A stretch of DNA of 64,000 nucleotides from Saccharobesus litoralis. GTDB taxonomy: Bacteria; Pseudomonadota; Gammaproteobacteria; Enterobacterales; Alteromonadaceae. The DNA is taken from assembly GCF_003063625.1 (NCBI RefSeq), contig NZ_CP026604.1, forward strand, positions 2,418,001 through 2,482,000. The letters are read 5' to 3'. A program made the translations under genes and the position numbers. The first letter of the stretch is position 1. Every line of letters starts with the position of its first letter. Shown here in pieces: positions 56,458 to 64,000 of this stretch. Below the pieces are notes generated by a model that was given only the letters and a program-made list of their open reading frames with translations, had not been told where the DNA came from and searched no databases.

Positions 56458-57786
56458 ATGCAAGATAGTAATGCTGAGCGACTATTGCATAACCTTCAAT
56501 ATTCTAATTCGGTTGTAGTATACACCGAATCTAGCAGCCCCATTCAACGTCACTTGCCTTTGTTTGGCGAACAATTCAACCTGTGTTACATCACGTCGAC
56601 TGCAGACGACACCATGCAAAATGTGCGCGGGCAAATTATAAAGCAGTGGTTCCGTAACCCATTAATGGATCCTAACTTAACTTTAATTGAATCCTTTTCT
56701 CAGTTCGATAATGGCACTAATCAATATGTGCTTATCGTTAAAAATTGCTTTATTAGTGAGCTGATCCGCGAACTTATTGCTTTGCATCAACTGTTTGCCG
56801 GACGTGTGCGCGTTGTTATTGAAGTGGTGCCAGAAAAAGCCTCAGAGATCATTCGTAAGTTTAAAGCCGCCAAGTGTTCCGTTTTACTAATTGGTGAATT
56901 GTACGGCCCTATCACAGAAGAAAAGCCGAGTTTTGCTCATGTATATCAGCAAGAGACTAAGCGCTCACCATTCTCTTATTGGCTATTCGCGGCGGCTGGG
57001 CTCATTGTTGCGTCAGCAATCGGTTTAAGTATCTGGTTATATCAACCTAAGGTAACAGATGCACCTACGGAGCTTGAAGCTGGATCTGAAAATACCGTCT
57101 TAGCAGTAAAAGCTAACAATAAACTGAGTCAAGATATAGATAAATTAAAGAAAAATCGACCCGATTACACACTGGAGCGTGAGCCCGAAGCGCAACCTTC
57201 TGCGCGGAAGGTACTAAACCTAGAAGGTGCTGCTAATCAGCAACCTAGTCAACATACCGAACAGTCAGCTAAATTACAGGATCTTGAGGCGTCTTCTGAG
57301 CTTAAAGATGATGCCAAAGCTAATAAAGCGCAAGCTGTTAATACTAAGCAAGCTAATGAAACAAGCGCGACTGCTTCGTTAGCTGATATATCATCTCAAA
57401 CGACAGAGCCCGAACTGTCGCCGTCAGATAAATCGCATTTACCTGTTGCTAATAATGCTCCAGCAAAAGCTGAGGCTGGTGTAACTTCAGACTTTGATAA
57501 TGTATGGTTTGAACAAGCAAACCCCAAACATTATGTTTTACAGCTGGCGGTATTAAGCAATCAAAAAGTGCTTAATGACTATTTACAAGCTAATCAGTTA
57601 CATAAACAGGTTAAAATTTATCATGCATTGACCGGCTATGGAGTTGTTTTTGGTGAATATGGCTCAATTAAGCAAGCTAAGCTTGCTATTAAAAACTTAC
57701 CGAGTAATATCGATGCCTCAAAAGTTTGGCCAAAACCAATTTCGGCTATCAGAGAAACCTTAATCAACCAAACAGCTGCTAATTAG
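56458..57786 (+). CDS. damX: DamX-like SPOR-domain protein
   Basis: A 442-aa inner membrane protein in the conserved aroB-damX-dam order. The N-terminal 165 residues resemble the ExeA-like ATPase domain of other DamX/SPOR proteins, but the Walker A loop is missing (VVVYTESSSPIQRHLP stands in its place), so it should not hydrolyse ATP. A transmembrane helix spans about 177-197 (WLFAAAGLIVASAIGLSIWL), then a long disordered linker. The C-terminal SPOR domain (about 352-430; HYVLQLAVLSNQKVLNDYL) binds septal peptidoglycan. Cell-division role by family knowledge. Confidence 0.9.
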   Translation: MQDSNAERLLHNLQYSNSVVVYTESSSPIQRHLPLFGEQFNLCYITSTADDTMQNVRGQIIKQWFRNPLMDPNLTLIESFSQFDNGTNQYVLIVKNCFISELIRELIALHQLFAGRVRVVIEVVPEKASEIIRKFKAAKCSVLLIGELYGPITEEKPSFAHVYQQETKRSPFSYWLFAAAGLIVASAIGLSIWLYQPKVTDAPTELEAGSENTVLAVKANNKLSQDIDKLKKNRPDYTLEREPEAQPSARKVLNLEGAANQQPSQHTEQSAKLQDLEASSELKDDAKANKAQAVNTKQANETSATASLADISSQTTEPELSPSDKSHLPVANNAPAKAEAGVTSDFDNVWFEQANPKHYVLQLAVLSNQKVLNDYLQANQLHKQVKIYHALTGYGVVFGEYGSIKQAKLAIKNLPSNIDASKVWPKPISAIRETLINQTAAN

Positions 57787-57787
57787 A

Positions 57788-58618
57788 TTGAACAAGATAA
57801 GACCCTTCTTAAAATGGGCTGGTGGAAAGTTTTTACTGGCTGAAAAAATAAACAAGCTACTGCCGCAAGCAGAATGTTTAGTAGAGCCTTTTGTTGGGGC
57901 CGGTGCTGTCTTTCTCAACTCACATAAGTTTGAGCGTTATCAACTCAATGATATTAACCCAGACTTAATTAATCTTTATTTATTGCTGCAAAGTCAACCG
58001 GAAATCTTGATCAAGGAAAGTGCCAAATTATTTGCCGATAACCAGCACAACTCTGAACAACGCTACTATGAATTGCGTGATGAGTTTAATCAATCACAAG
58101 ATAAGTTAGAGCGTTCTAGCTTATTTATTTACCTTAACCGGCATGGCTATAATGGACTCTGCCGTTATAACCGTACCGGTTTATATAACGTGCCTTTTGG
58201 CCGTTATAAGAAACCTTATTTTCCTGAGTGGGAAATGCATGCCTTTGCTGAAAAAGCGCAACAAGCCGTTTTTAGTTGTGTCGATTTTCAGCAAGCAATT
58301 AAAGCAGCTCCGGATAATAGTGTTATATACTGCGATCCGCCTTATGCTAGCCTTTCCAACAAGCCAGCACCTTCGTTTACCGGATATGCTGCGAGTGCAT
58401 TTAATGATGAGCACCAACAAATTTTAGGTGATTTAGCCGCGACCAGTCGCGACGATAGGCAAATTAGTGTGCTAGTGAGTAATCACGATACTAAATTAAC
58501 TCGTAAAATATATAAGCCAGCAACACGCCGTCGATATTTTCAAGTGGGCCGTTATATTAGCCGCAAAGGTCAAGACAGAAAGCCAGTTAAAGAAGTGTTT
58601 GCCTTATATAAGGCTTAA
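57788..58618 (+). CDS. dam: DNA adenine methyltransferase Dam
   Basis: N6-adenine methyltransferase for GATC sites, used in mismatch repair and replication timing. The 276-aa chain begins at TTG 57788 and aligns with the family start (IRPFLKWAGGKF). It contains the SAM motif EPFVGAGAVFLN and the catalytic DPPY at residues 183-186 (VIYCDPPYASL). It is one base downstream of damX. TTG as start implies modest translation, consistent with the low Dam levels needed in vivo. Confidence 0.96.
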   Translation: MNKIRPFLKWAGGKFLLAEKINKLLPQAECLVEPFVGAGAVFLNSHKFERYQLNDINPDLINLYLLLQSQPEILIKESAKLFADNQHNSEQRYYELRDEFNQSQDKLERSSLFIYLNRHGYNGLCRYNRTGLYNVPFGRYKKPYFPEWEMHAFAEKAQQAVFSCVDFQQAIKAAPDNSVIYCDPPYASLSNKPAPSFTGYAASAFNDEHQQILGDLAATSRDDRQISVLVSNHDTKLTRKIYKPATRRRYFQVGRYISRKGQDRKPVKEVFALYKA

Positions 58619-58620
58619 CT

Positions 58621-58750
58621 GCATTTCCTACATTCATGTAGGTCGCCGTGCGCTGTTCCAGACGCTTTACGGCATTTCCTACATCCATGTAGGTCGCCGT
58701 GCGCTGTTCCAGACGCTTTACGGCATTTCCTACATCCATGTAGGTCGAAA
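58621..58750. repeat. Tandem 51-bp REP-like repeat after dam
   Basis: Units start GCATTTCC at 58621, 58672 and 58723, giving two full units and one partial. Each carries CCTACAT(T/C)CATGTAGG, and the full ones a GTCGCCGTGCGCTGTTCC segment. The last unit runs into TCGAAATTTATTTCGA, itself palindromic. The same palindrome is inside TATAGTC copy 1 and before argG. Confidence 0.85.
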
Positions 58751-58912
58751 TTTATTTCGACAATAGCAGCAGAGCTGCGATATTGTCTAATATCAGCTAT
58801 TCAGTAGGCACTTTAAGCAAGCTAGGATCTTCTACAAGTAAGATTTCAACTATTCAAAATTAAATGAAAAAAGTAATAGGTATAAATCCGCTACAAGCCA
58901 ATGCACCAATAT

Positions 58913-59089
58913 TTAATTGAGTACTAAGCTAACCGCTAGTACTAGAGCGATTATTAGCAAGCCAATACACATAATACCGATGATCAGAATATGAGGCAGA
59001 GACCCTTTAGCAAAATCGCTTTGTCTATTTTTATCTGATTGCACACCAAATAATGCCGATAAAACCGCTTTAACAGCACGTAGCCACAT
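58913..59089 (-). CDS. Small membrane protein, DUF2970 family
   Basis: A 58-aa protein too short for most gene callers. It starts MWLRAVKAVLSALFGVQSDK, continues NRQSDFAKGSLPHILIIGIM and ends with a hydrophobic helix (CIGLLIIALVLAVSLVLN). The order (AxxAxFGVQS, basic/polar link, then one membrane helix) matches DUF2970, a widespread proteobacterial family. Transcribed against dam, with a 300-bp repeat-rich gap between them. Function unknown. Its ribosome site is weak on inspection (GAGGACAA upstream of ATG). Confidence 0.8.
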   Translation of the reverse strand: MWLRAVKAVLSALFGVQSDKNRQSDFAKGSLPHILIIGIMCIGLLIIALVLAVSLVLN

Positions 59090-59131
59090 AATTGATTGTC
59101 CTCGCTGCCATTATTTTGCTTTTGCATAGAA

Positions 59132-59361
59132 TAACCTCAACTCTGGATAATAAATTCGTTTCTGGAGGCTATTTGAACCAATTACTGCGTTAAGTTTACT
59201 TGCAATAGGCTAGCTATTGACGCGTAAACTTGCCTTGTTCTTGGCTCAAATTTCTCTCCAGAAATAAAAAAGAACAATTGTTGGGTAACACAACTTGTTT
59301 ATTAACGGATACTAATGATAAAAAATCAATATCTTCGCAATTCTTAACCAGAGTTGAGGTT
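59132..59361. repeat. Nested long inverted repeat upstream of the DUF2970 gene
   Basis: An inner imperfect hairpin with arms of about 50 bases spans 59159-59264, including TTTCTGGAG/CTCCAGAAA, TTGAACCAA-like halves, AAGTTTAC/GTAAACTT and CAATAG/CTATTG. An outer 15-bp pair TAACCTCAACTCTGG (59132) and its complement (ending 59361) encloses it. The outer right arm is displaced by about 75 bp of other sequence. No protein is encoded. The rest of 59362-59714 shows only a palindromic GCCGAATTTATTTCGGC. Confidence 0.65.
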
Positions 59362-59714
59362 AATAAGTTATCTGATGTCTAAAAACGAATTCGAAAATGA
59401 GAGTGTATTTTGACTAAAATAAACCCTTAGACTACTACGCGCTCAGGGTGAAGCTAATTAACTCCGAGCCAAAAACAAAGGCTCGCTGAGCTCGTTTTTA
59501 TTAACTATCTAAGTAGAAAGTGCGCAAGTTTAAATACTAGAGCTATTCCAATGTAGGGCCGAATTTATTTCGGCTAGTGCAAGGTTGGCCGATGTAAAAT
59601 TAACCCTGTAATTTAGCAAATGGTTATCAATTCAACCGTGAAAAATTTTGGAATTAAGGTACTCGAACTCGGTGAGTAATCTTAGAACAATAGCGTAACA
59701 AGCAATAGATACAA

Positions 59715-59739
59715 AAATGCCTGCATAAAGCAGGCATTT
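59715..59739 (-). terminator. Terminator of the first TorF-type gene
   Basis: Stem AAATGCCTGC / GCAGGCATTT (10 bp) with a 5-base loop; on the minus strand it is followed by TTTTT. It lies 25 bp past the stop codon at 59764. Confidence 0.85.
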
Positions 59740-59763
59740 ATTATCAATATTAACCTAAGTTAA

Positions 59764-60483
59764 TTATTTGAATTTTTTAGCTAAACCAGAAAGGTCGAAA
59801 TCCATACCGTATGAAAGGTAAACTAAGAACCCGTCATCACCTGAATTTTTAGTCGCTTTAGAAAGGCCTAAAGTAAAGTTTTGTTTTGAAGCTGAAACAC
59901 CGATATTGCTCCAACTACCACCAGCATCTTTTTGGTAAGTGCCAACGTGAGCTGCATATTCAACATCTTTAAAGAAGCCTGATGCTGGAATTGAGAAGCT
60001 ATAGTCAGCTGATAAATAATAATCGTCAGCAAAACCAGCTCCACCTTCAGAGTCAACACCAATAGCAAGACCAACAGTTAATGCTTCCAATTCTTTGAAA
60101 GATACTGAACCGTACAGCTCACTAAAGTCTAAGCCATCTTCGTTGCTAAAACCTTCAAGATAAACATACTCAATATAACCAACATCGTATGTTAACGCAG
60201 CTGTTTCACCAGCATAACCTACATACCAATCAAATTCGTAGTCAAATTTGTCACCATAATCAACAGTAGACATCCAAACACCAGCGTAGCCGCCAGATTT
60301 GTGTGCATAGTCTAATCCGCCTTGGATCGCGAAACCGTCGTCAGATTGTGTTTGACCACGCCATAAGTAGTTAGTAGTTACAGCTGCATTTGCGCTTAGG
60401 CCTTCTACTGCCATAGCTTGAGTTGAAGTAAAACCTGCTGATGCAAGAGCAACGATGGCTGCAATTTTTGTTAATTTCATCAT
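59764..60483 (-). CDS. TorF family putative porin (first paralogue)
   Basis: A 239-aa outer membrane protein of the TorF/TIGR02001 family. A signal peptide (MKLTKIAAIVALASAGFTST) ends near QAMA; the mature start has the family hallmark TTNYLWRGQTQSDDGFAIQGG, and LDYAHKSGGYAGVW follows. Alternating strands fill the rest, ending LSYGMDFDL. GGGGAG precedes ATG 60483. The upstream in-frame start at 60495 lacks a site. It is a tandem paralogue of the next gene and sits in the dam-rpe interval. Confidence 0.9.
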   Translation of the reverse strand: MMKLTKIAAIVALASAGFTSTQAMAVEGLSANAAVTTNYLWRGQTQSDDGFAIQGGLDYAHKSGGYAGVWMSTVDYGDKFDYEFDWYVGYAGETAALTYDVGYIEYVYLEGFSNEDGLDFSELYGSVSFKELEALTVGLAIGVDSEGGAGFADDYYLSADYSFSIPASGFFKDVEYAAHVGTYQKDAGGSWSNIGVSASKQNFTLGLSKATKNSGDDGFLVYLSYGMDFDLSGLAKKFK

Positions 60484-60765
60484 TATTCTCCCCATACCTT
60501 AGAATATGAAAGTTAATTTTCCGTATTACCGCTTGTTTTTATTTAAGCAATTTACTTAGTACAAGGTGTACTAAGTTGATGAAGCAATTATTACAAAGCT
60601 GTTTCTTGCGAATTAACAATTGAATCGCCTATAACATATTGCTAATCAAGGGATAATTCAAGTGATCTACTTCACCAATATAGAGTTTTTACACTTTTTT
60701 AGGGCAAATGACTGCCGCTCACCAAAATGGGGCGAAGAAGGAATAAGGGATTGATTTTTGGGTAT

Positions 60766-60792
60766 AAAAAAACGCCCACCTGAGTGAGCGTT
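60766..60792 (-). terminator. Terminator of the second TorF-type gene
   Basis: On the minus strand AACGCTCAC pairs with GTGGGCGTT (one G-U pair) around a 4-base loop, followed by TTTTTTTAT. It is 43 bp past the stop at 60836, so each paralogue has its own terminator. Confidence 0.85.
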
Positions 60793-60835
60793 ATTTAAAA
60801 TAGAGGTTTGCAGTATAGACTGCAATAAGGCTATT

Positions 60836-61534
60836 TTATAGTTCGAAGTCTAATGCGTAAGAAACGTAAACTTTTAAGTCGTCATCGATGCCATTGTCAT
60901 CAGATGCCATTTTAGATGCGCCAAATGTGAAACTATCTTTAGAGATAGAAACACCTAAATCGATTTGTGAATCTTCGCCAACGAAATCACCGTCGTACAT
61001 ACCGGCATGAAAAGCTAATTCAGCACCGTTACCCACTTCAACTGCGTAATCAGCTGATAGGTAAATAGAGTCGCCAAAGTCTGCACCGTCGGCGTCAGCT
61101 AACACAGCGAAGCCTAAAGATAAATCACCAAGTGAATAACTTAAATAAATCTCACTGAAATCTGGATTGTTACCGATAGCCGCATCATTCGCGTCTGGGT
61201 AAGCAAAGTATACAAAACCTACGTCTAGGTCACCTACACTGTAGCCGAAATACAAGTCTAATTCAGTTTCCATTTCGCCATCAACAGGGTTGCCATTTGA
61301 GTCTTCACCCATACCCCAAGTTGCATTTGAGGCCCAAGTACCAGCATAAAAACCAGACTCGTGAGAGTAGTCAATACCACCTGAAATAGCTGCATCACCA
61401 CCGGTTTGCTCCATACCACGCCATAAGTAGTTTGAAGTGGCCGCGACGTTAGCTGAAAGTTCTGCTACAGCGTGAGTTGATGTAAAACTTGCAGATGCGA
61501 TTGCAACGATAGCTGCGATTTTAGTTAATTTCAT
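60836..61534 (-). CDS. TorF family putative porin (second paralogue)
   Basis: A 232-aa paralogue of the protein at 59764-60483. The signal peptides are nearly identical (MKLTKIAAIVAIASASFTST versus MKLTKIAAIVALASAGFTST), and both keep NYLWRG, the SADYA-like strand and a C-terminal SYxxDFxL strand. The mature parts are more diverged. GGGGAG again precedes the ATG. The two genes probably arose by tandem duplication. Substrate unknown; the family is often near sensor or transport genes but none is here. Confidence 0.9.
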   Translation of the reverse strand: MKLTKIAAIVAIASASFTSTHAVAELSANVAATSNYLWRGMEQTGGDAAISGGIDYSHESGFYAGTWASNATWGMGEDSNGNPVDGEMETELDLYFGYSVGDLDVGFVYFAYPDANDAAIGNNPDFSEIYLSYSLGDLSLGFAVLADADGADFGDSIYLSADYAVEVGNGAELAFHAGMYDGDFVGEDSQIDLGVSISKDSFTFGASKMASDDNGIDDDLKVYVSYALDFEL

Positions 61535-61766
61535 TATTTCTCCCCATAAATAATATGAAATTCAAATAGTTATAAATTGCTTATTAGCATAAGAGCCATA
61601 GCAGGCAATGTGCCAATAAGTTATATTAAATCGTGTCTTTTATTTTTTTTGTTTAATTATCATGGGTTTACGATGTTTAACTTGTCATGAGCATTAAAAC
61701 CAAAGACAATGTTGTTAGTTAATTCAGTTTATCGCGCTGGGCTATTTTGGTGCTTGGTGCTCATTT

Positions 61767-62462
61767 ATGGTGCAAGTGATGACAATGCCTAAAATTCAAA
61801 TTTCCCCTTCTATTTTGTCTGCCGATCTCGCTCGCTTGGGTGATGATGTAAAAGCGGTGTTAGACGCAGGCGCAGATGTTATTCATTTTGATGTAATGGA
61901 TAATCACTATGTACCTAATTTAACCTTTGGCCCAGCCATTCTGACCGCATTGCGCGACTATGGCATTACCGCGCCAATTGATGTGCACCTTATGGTTGAG
62001 CCGGTTGACGATTTAATTAGTCAATTTGCTGATGCCGGCGCTAATATGATTAGCTTTCATCCCGAGGCGAGCCAACATGTCCACCGTTCATTACAGCTAA
62101 TTAAGCAGCGCGGTATTCAAGCCGGTTTAGTACTTAACCCAGGTACACCATTATCTGTGTTAGATGAAGTTTTACACGAGCTCGACTTTGTTTTAATTAT
62201 GTCGGTTAACCCTGGGTTTGGTGGTCAACAATTTATCCCGCATTCACTTGATAAAATTAAACGCCTACAGCAATTAATTAATGAAAAGGAACTTAATTGT
62301 TATATTTGTGTCGATGGAGGAGTGAAAACTGACAATATTGCTGAGATCACAGCCGCTGGCGCTAGCTATTTTGTAGCGGGTTCAGCTATTTTTAATGCTG
62401 ATGATTATCAACAAGCGATCAGCACTATGCGTGATAATGCCGAGCAAGCTTTGTCATCATAA
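61767..62462 (+). CDS. rpe: Ribulose-phosphate 3-epimerase
   Basis: TIM-barrel metalloenzyme of the pentose phosphate pathway (231 aa from ATG 61767; 226-227 from later in-frame ATGs at 61779/61785, which may be the true start). Motifs are [54 protein letters not shown] and [12 protein letters not shown], including the two catalytic aspartates and both metal His residues. In relatives it follows dam directly; here the 3.1-kb islet intervenes. Confidence 0.97.
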   Translation: MVQVMTMPKIQISPSILSADLARLGDDVKAVLDAGADVIHFDVMDNHYVPNLTFGPAILTALRDYGITAPIDVHLMVEPVDDLISQFADAGANMISFHPEASQHVHRSLQLIKQRGIQAGLVLNPGTPLSVLDEVLHELDFVLIMSVNPGFGGQQFIPHSLDKIKRLQQLINEKELNCYICVDGGVKTDNIAEITAAGASYFVAGSAIFNADDYQQAISTMRDNAEQALSS

Positions 62463-62519
62463 AACTCGCAATAAAAAAATAACCACAATCCTTAAGATTG
62501 CGCTAACTGGAATGTCAGC

Positions 62520-64000
62520 ATGAAAAAAATAGTTAACAATGTACTGGCTGCCGCTTTGATGTCGTTGATGGCATCAAGCTATGCCGCGACCGATTTAATT
62601 GTACAGTGGAACAGCCAGCTACAAAAAGTTCCGGATAAAAGCTGGTTAGTCGATGGGGTTGCCACAGAAGTTAAATTACTTGCGCCAGCTAATGGTCGAG
62701 CGGTTAAATTTTTAAAGCTGACAGTTAGTGACGATGAGCAAGTTGAAAAGGTTATTTTTCAACTACGCAAAACCCCAGCGGTTATCTCAGTCGAAAAAGA
62801 CCAAGCAGTTAAGGCGCAAGTGGCACCGGACGATACTGACTACAACCAGCAATTTCATCATGATTTAATAAAATCAGAAACCGCTTGGAATACTCGTACC
62901 GATTGTTCGAGTTTAAAAATTGCCGTATTAGATTCAGGAATTGATCTTGACCACAGTGATTTGGTCGCAAATTTATGGACTAATCCCAACGAAATTGCTG
63001 GTAACGGCATTGACGATGACAACAATGGTTACGTTGATGACATTAATGGCTACGACGTTAATGAAATTGACAATATCCCAGAAGATGGTTATGGCCATGG
63101 TACGCATGTAGCTGGCTTAGTTGCGGCCGTCGCTAATAACGATAATGGTGTGGCGGGTGTATGCTGGCAAGCGCAAATCATTCCTGTTCGCGTATTGAAT
63201 GATGAAGGCAAGAGTCAAGTTTCGCACCTAATTGCTGGTATTAACTATGCAATAGCGGTTGAAGCTGATATTTTGGTTATGTCGTTAACCTATTCTGATA
63301 TTAGTGATGCGGCATTGAGTGCGCTTAAAACTGCGCAAGATAATCATGACGCCCTTATTGTGGTTGCTGCAGGTAATAGCGGTATAGATATTGATGATGG
63401 CTTAACCTTTCCCGCCGGATACAGCAACCAATTAACTAACTTAATTGCCGTCAGTAATGTTGAAAAGCTCGACACTAATACTCAATTAACTCGTTTTTCC
63501 GGCAGTAACTACGGACTGAAATTTGTCGATATTGCCGCACCGGGTGTCAACATTTATAGCACATGGCTAGATAATGGTTATAAAACGGACACTGGCACGT
63601 CAATGTCTGCTCCCATTGTAGCCGGAGCAGCGGCTTTAGCTTTGAGCGAAAAGCCAGAATTATCCGCTAAACAAGTGCGTGCGGCTTTATTGCACTCGGT
63701 TAATAAAGTTGACAATGACAACATCAAATACGTAACTAAATCGGGTGGTAGTTTAGCGCTAGAATTATTGTTCGATAACCTCAACAACATTCCAACCACG
63801 TTATTTTATATCGACCCTAGCGATGCGACGAAACTGCTTGGTTTAGGCTTAAGTGGCGCAACTAAAGTTGAATTTACGCCATTTACTGCTAATAACGACC
63901 AAGTACAAGAAGTGGCATATGTTGTTGATAGCGACAGCCAAATTACGTTGGGCAGCGCCGCGACTCGGCCTGGTGTTTATACGGTAACCACAAACTCATT
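62520..64000 (+). CDS. Secreted subtilisin-like serine protease (partial)
   Basis: The gene runs off the window at 64000; 493 codons are visible. A signal peptide (VLAAALMSLMASSYAA) is followed by a propeptide-like region. The S8 domain has all three catalytic residues: Asp138 in AVLDSGIDLDHSD, His193 in GHGTHVAGLVAA and Ser361 in GTSMSAPIVAGAA, plus AAGNSG as the oxyanion-hole Asn region. Beyond it a beta-rich module begins near residue 420. In relatives gph and trpS usually follow rpe, so the protease breaks that order. Confidence 0.92.
   Translation, partial: MKKIVNNVLAAALMSLMASSYAATDLIVQWNSQLQKVPDKSWLVDGVATEVKLLAPANGRAVKFLKLTVSDDEQVEKVIFQLRKTPAVISVEKDQAVKAQVAPDDTDYNQQFHHDLIKSETAWNTRTDCSSLKIAVLDSGIDLDHSDLVANLWTNPNEIAGNGIDDDNNGYVDDINGYDVNEIDNIPEDGYGHGTHVAGLVAAVANNDNGVAGVCWQAQIIPVRVLNDEGKSQVSHLIAGINYAIAVEADILVMSLTYSDISDAALSALKTAQDNHDALIVVAAGNSGIDIDDGLTFPAGYSNQLTNLIAVSNVEKLDTNTQLTRFSGSNYGLKFVDIAAPGVNIYSTWLDNGYKTDTGTSMSAPIVAGAAALALSEKPELSAKQVRAALLHSVNKVDNDNIKYVTKSGGSLALELLFDNLNNIPTTLFYIDPSDATKLLGLGLSGATKVEFTPFTANNDQVQEVAYVVDSDSQITLGSAATRPGVYTVTTNS

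Noticed and set aside
59376-59414. Very short ATG frame in the dam-rpe gap
   Set aside because: Twelve codons, no ribosome site and no family; indistinguishable from chance.

Overview
The window reads as a chromosomal segment of a marine gammaproteobacterium of the Alteromonadales/Shewanella/Vibrio type. This is inferred from gene order and protein signatures, not from a database search. The supporting blocks are def-fmt-rsmB-trkA divergent from LysM-dprA-smg-zinc finger-tsaC-hemF; lptM-lysA divergent from cyaY; hemCDXY; metJ/metB close to argCBFGH; argH fused to an acetyltransferase domain; and mrcA divergent from pilMNOPQ-aroKB-damX-dam-rpe. No rRNA, tRNA, CRISPR array, prophage or intact insertion sequence was seen, so most of the window is core genome with small accessory islets.

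Layout. 1-5.3 kb: the end of an EAL-domain protein, glyQS, a small lipoprotein, then an accessory pair (membrane GAF protein plus an overlapping 62-residue protein). 5.3-14.9 kb: translation-start and RNA-modification genes, potassium uptake regulation, DNA uptake (dprA) and haem synthesis (hemF). 14.9-23.7 kb: an accessory stretch with a periplasmic binding protein, an OmpW porin, a CorA-like protein, a DUF1566-type lipoprotein, a secreted zinc metalloprotease and a free-standing cytidine-deaminase-like protein. 23.7-35.1 kb: lysine, iron-sulfur and haem genes, an N-acetyltransferase and a lytic transglycosylase. 35.2-36.9 kb: a lipoprotein with DGSG repeats plus a small membrane protein. 36.9-46.7 kb: methionine repressor and metB, then the arginine pathway with an ArgR-type operator. 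46.9-58.6 kb: PBP1a, type IV pilus assembly, shikimate genes, DamX and Dam. 58.6-61.7 kb: an islet between dam and rpe (repeats, a DUF2970 protein, two paralogous porin-like proteins). 61.8-64 kb: rpe and the start of a subtilase that runs off the window.

The least expected signal is a family of dispersed non-coding elements that start TATAGTC and end GACTATA. Seven near-complete copies lie between genes. Three are exactly 129 bp, and the others are longer mosaics with the same ends, a conserved core palindrome (GAGCATATGCTC) and swapped internal modules. A second family, built on CCTACATCCATGTAGG-like palindromes, lies between arg genes and after dam, and its palindrome also occurs inside some of the first family. 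Two genes too short for ordinary ORF calling were recovered: lptM (52 aa) and a DUF2970 protein (58 aa). The candidates most worth follow-up are the GAF/62-residue pair, the deaminase-like protein, the modular TATAGTC elements and the arginine operator/hairpin arrangement.
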